Shown here one piece after another: positions 1 through 9,974 of a stretch of 64,000 bases of DNA. The notes beneath the pieces were generated by a model, which ran no database searches, was not told the origin of the DNA, and worked only from the letters and a program-made list of their open reading frames with translations. A program made the position numbers and the translations under genes. Location: positions 66,928,946 to 66,992,945 of the forward strand of contig NC_079147.1 in NCBI RefSeq assembly GCF_945859685.1, in the 5' to 3' direction. How positions within the stretch are numbered: the first letter of the stretch is position 1; the number at the start of each line of letters is the position of its first letter. This DNA comes from Eupeodes corollae (lineage: Eukaryota > Arthropoda > Insecta > Diptera > Syrphidae).

Positions 1-69
1 ATAGAAAAAGATTGTCAAAGTGAAGAAAATTTTCTTGTAGAAGCCTCGGAAAATTTCCATCTCCAATAA
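1..69 (+). CDS. gag: Gag C-terminal tail (partial)
   Basis: Frame 1 is open from the first base to a TAA at 67-69 and encodes a short acidic tail. It lies directly upstream of, and overlaps, the protease frame, which is one register back. This is the gag-pol arrangement expected in Ty3/Gypsy elements. Nothing in the 22 residues identifies a Gag domain; the call rests on position and on the frameshift signal at 51-57. Confidence 0.55.
   Translation: MEKDCQSEENFLVEASENFHLQ
51..57 (+). promoter_or_regulatory. Candidate -1 ribosomal frameshift heptamer
   Basis: A AAT TTC in the gag register fits the X XXY YYZ slippery pattern. A -1 slip here enters the protease frame, and the gag stop lies 10 nt further on. 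This is the expected position for gag-pol frameshifting. No downstream pseudoknot was worked out. Confidence 0.55.
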
Positions 70-1367
70 TAGAATTGACTGTTAATGGTCACAAAATTGA
101 TTGTTTAATTGATAGCGGTTCAACTATATCTATTTTGGATGAATATTTATTACCTGATATTAAATCTACAAAAATAATTAACCCAATATTTATTAGTACA
201 GTTTTAGGAAAAGGAAATATTTTTTACGAAAAAATTTCAAATGTTCCGAATGAATGGAACCTTAATGCTACCATGTCTTGGAAGCTTATGAACCTAGAAC
301 ACAAACCATTTAATGCAATAATAGGCTCGAATATTTTAATACCTCTAAAAGCTAAAATTGACTTCAATAACTGCCAGCTCGAGATTAACGATCAAATAAT
401 TAAATTTAAAGGATTCGATTGTCCATATTCTTACGAAGAAATAAATATACTAGAGCCTGTAGAAAATCAAGAGACTTGTAATTTAATGAAAAAACTGGAC
501 TTATCTAAACTAAATCAGGAAGAGATACAAAATGTCAGGGAATTAGTAAAAAACAATAGTGACTTATTCTTTATACAGGGACAGAAATTGACCAGCATTA
601 ATATAACAAAACATGAAATAGTAACAACAACTTCACAGCCTATTTATTCTAGAATTTATAGATTTCCTCAGGTCCATGAAAAAGAAGTTGAGAGTCAGGT
701 GAAAGAGATGTTGAGTCAAGGAATTATAAGGGAAAGCAACAGTCCTTATAATAGCCCCATATGGGTTGTTCCGAAAAAAATTGATAACTCTGGTCAACAA
801 AAATGGAGGCTTGTAGTGGATTATCGGAAATTAAATGAGGTGACTGTTAGCGATAAATTCCCGATTCCAAACATCGAAAATATCTTTGACAAGTTGGGTC
901 GAGCTCAATATTTCAGCACCTTAGACCTGGCAAAAGGCTTTCACCAGATAATGGTCGACGAAAAAGACCAAGCAAAAACCGCATTTTCCACTTCTTTAGG
1001 CCATTTTGAATACATCAGAATGCCTTTCGGACTTAAAAATGCCCCTTCAACCTTTCAAAGGTTGATGAATAAAGTGCTGGTGGGCTTAATAAACAGAATC
1101 TGTGTCGTATACCTCGACGACATACTTGTCTTTAGTACGAGTTTGGAAGAGCATAAGGTCAATCTTAATAAAGTTTTTAAAAGAATTAGGGAATATAATC
1201 TCAAAATCCAGGTTGATAAATGTAGTTTTTTCCAGAAAGAAACGCAATATTTAGGACATATTTTGACGACCAACGGTATTAAGCCTAATCCCGATAAAAT
1301 TGCGGTGGTAGAAAACCTCAAATTACCGAAGACCCTGAAACAAATAAGGAACGGGTTACTACCGTAA
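57..1367 (+). pseudogene. pol: Gypsy protease-reverse transcriptase (pol, first part)
   Basis: This frame is entered by the -1 shift and has no ATG of its own near its start. The retroviral-type aspartic protease motif CLIDSGSTISIL is at about 107-142. Reverse transcriptase follows, with WRLVVDYRKLN at about 805-837, STLDLAKGFHQI at about 917-952, MPFGLKNAPSTFQ at about 1020-1058 and the catalytic box VVYLDDILVFS at about 1105-1137. The frame ends at 1367 after a lesion near 1350, where the conserved link between RT and RNase H is shortened and out of register. The enzyme copies element RNA into DNA in cytoplasmic particles. Polyprotein function is lost unless the break is a sequence error. 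Confidence 0.9.
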
Positions 1368-3198
1368 ATTTATAAAAGATTACGCCAAAGTCGCCCAGCC
1401 TATGACGAAGTATCTGAAAAAAAATATGCGCATAGACATTTCAGACAGCCAATATGTAAATGCTTTTGAAAAACTTAAGCAACTCGTTACAAACCACCCT
1501 ATTCTTCACTATCCTGATTTTCAAAAAAAATTTAAATTGACAACAGATGCCAGTAAATATGCAATCGGTGCCGTCCTAACCCAGGACAACCACCCTATAT
1601 GTTATACCAGCAGAACCTTGAACAAACACGAATGTATGTACAGTACAATTGAAAAAGAGCTTTTAGCCATCGTTTGGTCAATGGGGTATTTTAGACCATA
1701 TTTATATGGAGTTGAGTTTGACGTGCTAACCGATCATCAACCAATTAAATGGCTGCATTCAAAAAAGGATTGCAAGGATATTAGTTCAAAACTACAACAT
1801 TGGCTTTTAAAATTAGGGGAGTATACATTTAAGGTAGACTATATTAAGGGAAAGGACAATAATGTTGCTGATTTTCTGAGCAGGATTAACGCAGATGAAA
1901 ATGAAATTAACGCAGTAAGCCTTAATGAAAACCATTCAGAAGAGAATTCCCAAAGCGCAGAAATGGGCACAATTCACAGCCAAATTGAAAACCTTGACAA
2001 TCATATTCCCATAGTTGATACAATTGTAAACAAATATAAAACACAAATTATTCTACTAAATTCAAAAACAATAGAAACGGAAACCATTTTTAAAAACAAA
2101 AAAATTTATATTTCAGAATCAGATATCAACAACAAAACAATGATAGATATTTTTAGGAGACTTATAAAAAAAGGTACTACCGGAATTTACACGGAGTTAA
2201 ATGATCATCTTTATAATCAGGTACAGTTAGCATTGATAGATTTATTTGGAAGCTTTAAGGATATTAGATTCAGGCGATGCTCTCATTTAGCAGAAGATTT
2301 AAAAACTGAAGAGGAAGCTGTCAGGTACATTCGAAATGTTCACGAAAAGGAAACAAATCATCGTGGTATAAATGAAAATTTTGAGGTTTTAAGAAATAAA
2401 GTATATTTTCCAAAATTAAAAATACTCATTCAAAAATTTATAAACAATTGTTCCATATGTCAGGAAGCGAAATATGACCGCAGCCCAGTAAAAATTAAGT
2501 ACAATTTAACGGAAACTCCTTTTGATCAAAACGAAATCGTTGGTCTGGATACCTGGACTATGAAAGGACAAAGATTTTTGACAAGTATTGATAGGTTTTC
2601 GAAACATGCCATGATAGTTGATCTCGCTGATAGAAATCTTATCACAGTTAGAGAAGCTTTGAGCAAAAGACATGCCTCACTAGGAAAACCCAAGCTTTAC
2701 ATTGCTGACAACGAATTTGACGGATTAGTCATCAGAGATTTCTTAAGGGAAGAAGGCATTGACCTTCATCTCACGAAACCTAACAGCCACACTGGAAACT
2801 CTGACATTGAGCGGCTGCATAATACATTAAATGAACAAATAAGAGTAATGGAAATAAACCCAGAATTCAAGGAACGAGGTATGAAAAGCAAATGCTTTAA
2901 GGCAGTTGAATTTTATAATAATTCGGTTCATTCAATAACGAAAGAAAAACCCATTAGTTTCATTTTAGGGCAAATTGAATCAAGTAAAACTAAAGTACGG
3001 GATCGAATTAAAATTGAAAAAGAACGAAGAATAGAAAAATTAAATAAGGACAGACAAAATGATAGTTTAAGAACAGAAGAACAGGTCTTAATAAAAAATT
3101 ATAAATCCCTCAGGCATAAGCAAGAACCTAAGTATAAATTACATAAAAACGAAAACTTGCATCCGTGTAACATTAAAAGAAAGTATAAATATACCTAA
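1354..3198 (+). pseudogene. pol: Gypsy RNase H-integrase (pol, second part)
   Basis: This continues pol in a frame shifted relative to the RT part; the first residues are GYYRKF at 1354. RNase H shows LTTDASKYAIGAVLTQ at about 1538-1585 and TDHQPIKWL at about 1729-1755. Integrase has an HHCC finger (H..H near 2341-2360, CSICQ near 2452-2466). The D,D,E core shows GLDTWT at about 2542, YIADNEFDG at about 2699-2725 and SDIERLHN at about 2801-2824. The C-terminal tail is basic. Each domain looks intact, so the reading-frame break at about 1350 is the main defect. Integrase joins the DNA copy to host chromosomes. Confidence 0.9.
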
Positions 3199-3497
3199 AA
3201 ACGAAATATGTAAAAAAAGAACACTTAAAAAAAATAATTTTAATTAATAAATTTAAGAAAAATTAAAAAAAAAAAAATCGTTAACAATTATAAAAAAAAA
3301 TGTATCTAGATTTTCTTTGCGTTAATATACTATTCTTGAATTTGTTATTTTATAAAAATGTATTATAGGTATCTATAGAAACTATACAAAAAATAAAATA
3401 ATTATTTTTATTGTTATCTATTAGTCGTTATATAAAAATATGTTTTGTTTCAATACAAAAAAAAAATATGTATAATTTCGACTCAGGAGATGTCGAA

Positions 3498-3511
3498 ACA
3501 AAGGGGGGAGA
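3498..3511 (+). other. Polypurine tract of Gypsy element
   Basis: ACAAAGGGGGGAGA, a strong purine run about 300 nt after the pol stop and directly before the 3' LTR. This is the usual primer site for plus-strand DNA synthesis. The 3199-3497 stretch before it is AT-rich 3' untranslated sequence without coding signal. Confidence 0.8.
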
Positions 3512-3825
3512 AGTTATATCATCACTGTACAGTATACCTATCATATAGTATTATCAATATCTAATACATTTCTTATACTACATTTAATGTTCTCTCATAT
3601 TTTGTAACGCAAAATAAGTGTAGAGCAACTAACAGCTGATTAATAATCTTTCTTTACAACTTCTCTCGATAAGTTGATATGCAAGAACTGTACTTTGAAT
3701 TATTATACTAAGCATTATATTTAGTCATAGTTTTTAGTCTTGATTTAAATATTGAAGAATAAAGTTATGTTTCAATCTCATTAAGAAAAAACCTGAGTTC
3801 TCATTTTAAATCAACGTATTTCACG
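3512..3825 (+). repeat. 3' LTR of Gypsy element (approximate)
   Basis: It starts at AGTTATATC right after the purine tract and ends where repeat X sequence resumes at about 3826. An AATAAA at 3758-3763 can serve as the polyadenylation signal. The right boundary is set by homology of the flank to X, not by a paired 5' LTR, so it may be off by several bases. Confidence 0.65.
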
Positions 3826-3912
3826 CGCAGATATCTTTCTAAAAATCTTTTATTTCGACCTTGAAACGTCGAGTTATGTCAAAAATTTCAGTTTGAAAAA
3901 TCACTCAATACA
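3826..3912 (-). repeat. Repeat X fragment (copy 1)
   Basis: The segment with 'atctttctaaaa', 'ccttgaaacgtcgag' and 'tcagtttgaaaaatc' matches the left-end region of X seen at 28650-28740 and 58520-58600. It abuts the Gypsy 3' LTR, so Gypsy landed in or next to X. Confidence 0.75.
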
Positions 3913-4439
3913 AGTTAATAAAAAAATAATAAAGAATTTCGTTACTACCCAAAAGTGTTTTTGTTTTATTTAAAAAAAACAACTTTTGTAGCGCTCTTAT
4001 TGAAAAACCCAATACTTACCACATTTGGCCTTTGTAAAAATTATTCTTAATCATGAAATGTGGTAATCGATATTTCTTAGAATAAGTGTGATTTTTGTAT
4101 ATGAAAATCATAGTTCTCTTATCGTAGAAGTCGAATAGGGTGACATCTAGATAATTTTCGTTGAACGTCTAGTTTAGAAATTTATTTTTAGCCGAAAGAC
4201 TTAAGAATGTCATAATTCAAAACAGACGAAAATAAGGAAAGACTATGAAGAATTAACGAGAAATAAGGACAAAATATTGTTTTTAAGGAGTATTCATATA
4301 ACAATTTACAATATAAGGGGGATGTTAAAAAACATTAAAGTTTTGCTTTGTTTTCGTATGTTAGTTACATTCGCAAAACGGTATAGGCATCCTATAAAAA
4401 GATTACAGAAAAAAATGAGGTACATTGCGATTATATGTA
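3913..4439. other. Unassigned AT-rich sequence
   Basis: No coding frame, RNA gene or recognised repeat seen between the X fragment and the RTE-like element. Confidence 0.5.
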
Positions 4440-4659
4440 GACATTATTGAAAAATATGAGCAAAAGACCAGATATCGCTCTCAAGAATCCAGCTCCAATG
4501 ATCTCAGTTATGCGCAGGCCTCACAAGCCAGCAATGAAAGGAAAATTTAAGGTGTGATAAAAACACAATTTATAGCCTCGGATAAACGAACTGATAATGT
4601 TGACAACCACCTGCAAACGAAAAACGGAAAACGGAGAACGATTTACGTCTATGTGCATG

Positions 4660-5095
4660 GAATGTGCAGCTTGCCGATGCCCTCACCCAAATTTCATCAC
4701 CTAAGCCTTATCAGCGCGCATGCCCCGCCGGAAAAGAAGGATAAAAATACCAAAAAAATAATTCTATGAGCACCTCGCCAAAACAAATGAGCAATTTCCC
4801 AAAACCGATTTTAAATTTTACCTGGGAGATTTGAACGCCGAAATTGGTAAAGAAGGCATCTTTGGTAAGTCAATTTGGAAGACATAACCTACACGACATC
4901 ACATCAGGAAAAGGACTTAGGCTTATCGACTTACTAGCCAAAAAAAATATGCTGTTAAGTAGCACCTTGGCGGTCCCCCGATGATCAAACATGCAACCAA
5001 ATCGATCATCAAATCGAAGAGACTCCTCTAGCATACTTTGCGTTCGTACGTACAGATCAGCCAATATAGATTCCGACCACTACCTATTTGGAGCT
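4660..5095 (+). pseudogene. RTE-like AP endonuclease domain remnant
   Basis: Pieces of an apurinic-type endonuclease lie in several frames: LISAHAPPEKKDKN at about 4707-4750, GDLNAEIGKEG at about 4828-4860, and a SDHYL motif near 5075. In intact elements this domain nicks the target DNA for target-primed reverse transcription. Stops and frame changes interrupt it repeatedly. Confidence 0.7.
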
Positions 5096-5140
5096 TAACT
5101 GCGTGAATATCCGGATGCTCTTAGGAGAACAACAATCACG

Positions 5141-7069
5141 ATGAGAAGATTCAACCTTGGAGGACTGCAGCAGGAGGATAAGGCCAATACATTTGCCGAC
5201 CGAGTATCCCAAGAGCCTGCGAGAAACTCTACCACGGACGAGATGTGCCCAGAGACCCACTGGCAGCTTTGCAAACAATCCCTCGTGAATGCTGCAGAAG
5301 AGGTGCTAGGTTTCTCACAGCCGCCACTAAGGATCCCCTGGTTTGACTCTGAATGTGCTCAAGCAAACAAAGGTAAAACGGAGGCATACAGATTGTGGCA
5401 GCAAAGGAGGACACGATCTTCCCACCAGCTCTACGTCGACAAGAGAAGGGATAAGAACCGCTTGCTCAGAAGAAAGAAAAAAGCCCATGAGCAACGTGAA
5501 GTCGAGGAGATCCAGGGATATTTAAACAGGAAGCAAGTGCAGAGTTTTTATAGACATGTGCAGAGTTTTTATAGAAGAGTCAAAAAAAAAAACAATGGGA
5601 TTCACTAGCCGCCCTGAAGTCTGCAAAGAGAAGGAGGGGAATAACGTAGTCGAGACAAAGAGAGATCATTTCAACCAGCTGCTTAATGGTGATAAAGTCA
5701 ACGATTCCACCAGCGAGCAGCCATGTCAAAACCATTTGGTTGACAATATAGAGTTCCACCCACCCGAACAGAATGAGATCAAACTAGTCACCACCAGGTT
5801 GAAGTCAAATAAAGCGGCCCGTGATGACGATCTGCAGGCGGACATTTTTAAGAACGCTGAAGCAGATCTGGTAAGGAGCATGCACCATATAGTTACTAAA
5901 ACTCGGAAGAAAGCATGCCGGCGAGTGGAATTTAAGCACCATCTGCCCGAACCATGAAAAAGGCCAACTATAGAGACATTAGCCTTTTAAACATCGCATG
6001 CAAGAATCCATTTACTGACGAACTAATTGGCCCATACCAGTGTGGCTTCAGGCCTGGACAATCTACCATCGACCAAATTTACACTCTACGCCAAATCCTG
6101 GAAAAGACCCAACAAGGTAACATCGAAAACAGCTTTTAACAGTGTAGACAGGAACGAACTATACCGTGCCATGTTTAATTTTGGTATCCCTACCTATAAC
6201 TGATACGACTTATCAGGATGACGCTGGAAAATGCTTGTTACTGCGTCAAAAATGAATGAGACTCAACCGTAACCTTCGAAACATGAGAGGACTTCGACAA
6301 GGCGATGTGCTGTCATGCAGCTGCTTCAATATTGTTCTGGAAATAGTGGTGGCAGCATCAAGGCTAATATATGGGAAGAACCAAACGAGCAGGGACGGGT
6401 GCTTTCTCTAATGTCGAGTCTGAGGCGAAGAAAATGGGTCTTGACATTAACGAGGGTAAAACGAATTATTTACTGTAGACTTGATCAAAATGTGACAATT
6501 GACAGGTACAACTTCGAGGTGGTAAACGAATTTGTTTATCTGGGCACTGCTGTTAATTTTACAAATGACATCAGCGCAGAGATCAAACGCAGAATTACCC
6601 TTGGCTAATCGCTGTTTCTTTGGCCTAAGTAAGCAGTTGAGGAATAAGGTACTATCGCGAAATACCAAAGAGACACTGTACAACACTTTAATCATCCCAG
6701 TCTTGTTGTATGGTGCAGAAGCATGGACCCTCTCCGAGGCGGATTAACGATCTTTTGGTAACTTCGAGAAGAAGTTTCTGTACGATCTATAGTCCGGTTT
6801 CTGTCGACAGGCAAAGTAACATCTGCCGGAGAAGATTTAATCAGGAGTTATACGAGCTGTACAGCGACTTGCCACTGGTCAAAAAACTGCGTGCACAACG
6901 GTTAAGAAGGCTAGGGCTTGTCGAGCGAAGCAACATCGAAGCTGCAGCCCGTAAAGTATTGAACGGCAGGCCTAAGGGAACAAGAAGCAGAGGCAGGCCA
7001 CATCTCAGGTGGAGTGATGAAGTTGAGGCCGACGCACGTCAACTTTGTATTCGAAACTGGATGCAGTAA
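5141..7069 (+). pseudogene. RTE-like reverse transcriptase remnant
   Basis: Broken RT covering the linker (basic RRDKNRLLRRKKK near 5440-5480), SNKAARDDDL at about 5807, CGFRPGQSTIDQI at about 6042-6080, a RQGD box near 6297, YLGTAVNF near 6538, EIKRRITL near 6580, LLYGAEAWTLS near 6705 and the RGRPHLRW tail near 6993. The YADD catalytic box found in copy 2 is absent; sequence jumps from the FNIVLE region to a remnant of the segment after it. A 21-bp tandem duplication near 5537-5577 doubles VQSFYR in frame. Confidence 0.75.
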
Positions 7070-7120
7070 GCTATCGAGATCGAGCACAATGCGCTGTGGC
7101 GCCAACTAAAGTAAAGTTAA

Positions 7121-7689
7121 GTAATATCCGTTCCATTTTATTGCGCTCGTCTACCTTTACGTCTACCTGTTAGACTGTGAAATAACCTTTAAAGTCAAAT
7201 GAGGTCTACAATCGAAAACAGAAAGTTTAAAGCAATTTGTTTTGAATATTTCTCGACTTGAACTGAACATACTTTTAAACTAATCATTCTCAGTTTTATT
7301 TTAGTTGCGTCTTGATTCAAAAAACTTTTAATGAACATGCCTTTGGTTTTTTTTTTTGGATTCTGAAATTTTGTATTCTTAATTTTAGTGCAATTTTAAT
7401 GTATAACTAATGCTAACTAATTGTGTGTAAATTTTGTTTTCACACGTTTCTAAATATATCTTTTGTTAATTGTTGTCAATGTTTTCTATCCTGTACTATT
7501 TACATATAAAATTAACTTAATTAACAGTTGAAAAACCAATAAATAAATATCAAAATATAAAATATTTCTGTTTGTTCAAATAGTACACGATTCGTACAAA
7601 AATTTCAATACTTTTTAATATATTATCAGTGCGTGGCTAAACGTGGAAATAATTACTGAAACATTATTTTAGCGTTGTAATTGATTTAT
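7121..7689. other. Unassigned AT-rich sequence
   Basis: T-rich and A-rich runs between two non-LTR elements; nothing recognisable. Confidence 0.5.
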
Positions 7690-7700
7690 TACCAAAACGT

Positions 7701-8060
7701 CAATGGCATAAGGACAAAGATCAATACGATCTATAAAAATATTAACAATCTACAACATGACATAATTACTCTTACAGAAATATGGCTAAATAAATCTACC
7801 TTATATGAACTTTAGTTGATACTTTTGAACTTTTTGACGTCGAAATCGAAATGCTATGTATTAAAATCAAATTGGAAACAGGTTATCTCTTTATCATCTC
7901 AATATACATACCCCCAAGATCTACCAGTTTTTTCTAATTGCATACATTTAACGGAGAAGATCCACGACCAAATGTAACCTAATGATGAACTGCTGATCGT
8001 AGGTGATTTCAATCTTCCGAACCTCAACTGGACAAAATCATCAGATTTCAACTATTTTAC
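7701..8060 (+). pseudogene. CR1/Jockey-like endonuclease remnant
   Basis: NGIRTKINTI near 7701, LTEIWLNKST near 7772-7800 and LIVGDFNLPNLNW near 7994-8030 are characteristic pieces of the exonuclease-endonuclease-phosphatase fold used by non-LTR elements. They lie in different frames with stops between them. Confidence 0.7.
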
Positions 8061-8453
8061 ACCTATCAGTCCAACAAGCACCAATGAATTCAAAATTATT
8101 GATGGTTTAGCTTCTTGTGCACTTGTTCAATTTAATGGGGTTGCCAATCAATAGAACAAATATTTGGACCTATTATTTTTCACCGACACGATAAATACTG
8201 ACGTACTGACGAAGGCATGGCTAAAATTTAGTAAAACTAGAGTAGAAGAAGACTTCAGGATTTACTCCGAACTTAAAAATATTTTCATTGACTACTCCAA
8301 TATTATATACTCTAACTTATTATAAAAATTGAATTGGAACAGACCCCAAAAAACTTCTGGAATTCCGTGAAAAGTAAAAGAAAAACTGACGGTTACCCAA
8401 ACTCTATGTCTTTTAATAACACAACAAGTCATGACTAGCAAATAATTTCAAAT

Positions 8454-9420
8454 ATGTTTGCTAATTACTTCAAAGATGCTTTCGACGTTCCTCCTTCTTT
8501 TCGAATTCCCGATTCGTTCTTTCCAGCACAAAATTATCCACACCTAAACTCACTTGACTTGACAATATGTAAGGATTCAATTGTTCGTTGTGTCTCAGAA
8601 CTTGATGACTGTTTTCACCCTGGACCTGATAAAGTACCATCATGTGTTTAAAAAAAATGTGGGTCTTATTTATCGTACCCTCTGTTTGTTTTGTTCAATG
8701 AATCTCTTAGAAGCTCAATTTTCCCACTGTTATGGAAAAGTGCATTTATGACTCCGATTCATAAAAAAGGGTCTAAGAATGAAATAACGAATAACCGGCC
8801 GATTGCCAAACTATCCATTATTCCCAAACTATTTGAGTCCATTATCTGTAAGATGTTATCCTTTAATTGTAATTCAATTGTATGTGAAAATCAACATGGT
8901 TTCGTCTAGAATAAATCAACAATTACAAACCTACTTCATTTCACTTTTTTCTGTCTTGACTCCTTCGAAGATCGTAAGCAAGTAGATTGCGTATTCAAAG
9001 ATTTCAGTAAAGCCTTTGACAAATTGTGTCACAAGACTTTAGTCCATAAACTTAAAGCGTTAGGGTTTAACGACAAATTCTTGACGTGGATCTCGTCTTA
9101 TCTCAAGAACAGAAGTTATAGCGTTATATTCAGAAATGAATTCTCCGACCAATTTTACGTCAACTCTGGTGCTCCACAGGGTAGCCATTTAGGTCCTTTA
9201 TTATTTATCTTATATATAAATGACATAACATCCGTTATAAAAAAAACTCCTCCGTTTTAATATACGCTGATGACATTAAAATTTTCAAATCTATTAGTTC
9301 AATTAATGACTGCTCACAGCTTCAAGAAGATCTTCAAAGTTTTGGGGAATGGTGCAATACAAACCGACTTTTATTGAATATTGACAAATGTAAAACTATG
9401 TGTTTCACACGCAAAAAACA
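8454..9420 (+). pseudogene. CR1/Jockey-like reverse transcriptase remnant
   Basis: Reading through stops and shifts, RT blocks appear in order: FANYFKDAF at 8455, DDCFHPGPDKVPS near 8607, WKSAFMTPIHKKGSK near 8730-8775, ENQHGFV near 8887, KDFSKAFDKL near 9000, SGAPQGSHLGPLLFILYIND at 9166-9225 and YADDIKIF near 9262-9285. The catalytic aspartates are still visible, but a stop after GFV and a shift before YADD inactivate the frame. The 9421-9960 part is C-terminal and 3' untranslated debris. Confidence 0.8.
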
Positions 9421-9974
9421 ACTATAGATTATAACTATTTATTAGATTCTTCCTTCATTTGTAAGCTTTCCGTTTTCTCTGATTTAGCTGTTATTCTTGA
9501 CAATAAATTAACGTTCTGTGACCATTATCCACCTCCTTATTCTCAGAGACTTTTGCTAATAAACCTCCCTACACTTTCACAACATAGAAAATATCTACAA
9601 TTTTGTTTTATTTTAAAATTAATTAATGGTTCTATAATATCCGCAACAGCTCTGAATCGTCTAAATGTTAGCTATAGTGAAACTAGCATAAGAATTTATG
9701 TTTGATCTTTAGCAGAACTAACTATGGTATGCATAGCCCTTTAAATCAATTGATTTCAGTCTTCAATAAATTGTATAATTTGATTTCATCTGTTAATGAC
9801 AATTTTAAAAGTAAATAATTTAAAGAAAGCTTTTTTAATATGTTACAATATTTATTTATTTCTATGTTATTTAAAATTTTAAATTAAAAATTATGTAAAT
9901 ATCTATAAGTTTATATTAACGTTAGATAATTAACGGATTAAATAAATAAATAATTAATAATTTGAACGTGAAAC

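Larger units (their letters stand above)
1..3825 (+). mobile_element. Ty3/Gypsy LTR retrotransposon, 3' portion
   Basis: The window opens inside this element, so its 5' LTR and most of gag are missing. The order on the plus strand is gag tail, aspartic protease, reverse transcriptase, RNase H, integrase, an AT-rich untranslated tail, a purine tract and a 3' LTR. RNase H before integrase is the Ty3/Gypsy (Metaviridae) order. No env-like frame follows pol. Pol is broken once, near 1350. The LTR runs directly into a fragment of repeat X, so the element probably inserted into an X copy. I cannot name the lineage within Gypsy. Confidence 0.93.
4440..7120 (+). mobile_element. RTE-like non-LTR retrotransposon, decayed copy 1
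   Basis: Endonuclease then reverse transcriptase on the plus strand, ending in a tail like the other two family members (here GCGCCAACTAAAGTAAAGTTAAG at about 7098-7120). The same family appears at 17069-19827 and 63045-63790. The RT C-terminal segment with EIKRRITL and an RGRP-plus-LRW tail is typical of RTE-type elements. Many frameshifts and at least one deletion make this copy dead. The 5' boundary is uncertain. Confidence 0.8.
7690..9970 (+). mobile_element. CR1/Jockey-like non-LTR retrotransposon, 5'-truncated
   Basis: Starts inside the endonuclease (NGIRTKINTI near 7701) and runs through RT to a 3' tail of AAAT-like units near 9943-9955 (attaaataaataaataatt). The RT style (PHKKGSK, GAPQGS, YADDIKIF) fits the CR1/Jockey superfamily; the exact clade is not settled. 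Numerous stops and frameshifts are present. Confidence 0.75.
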
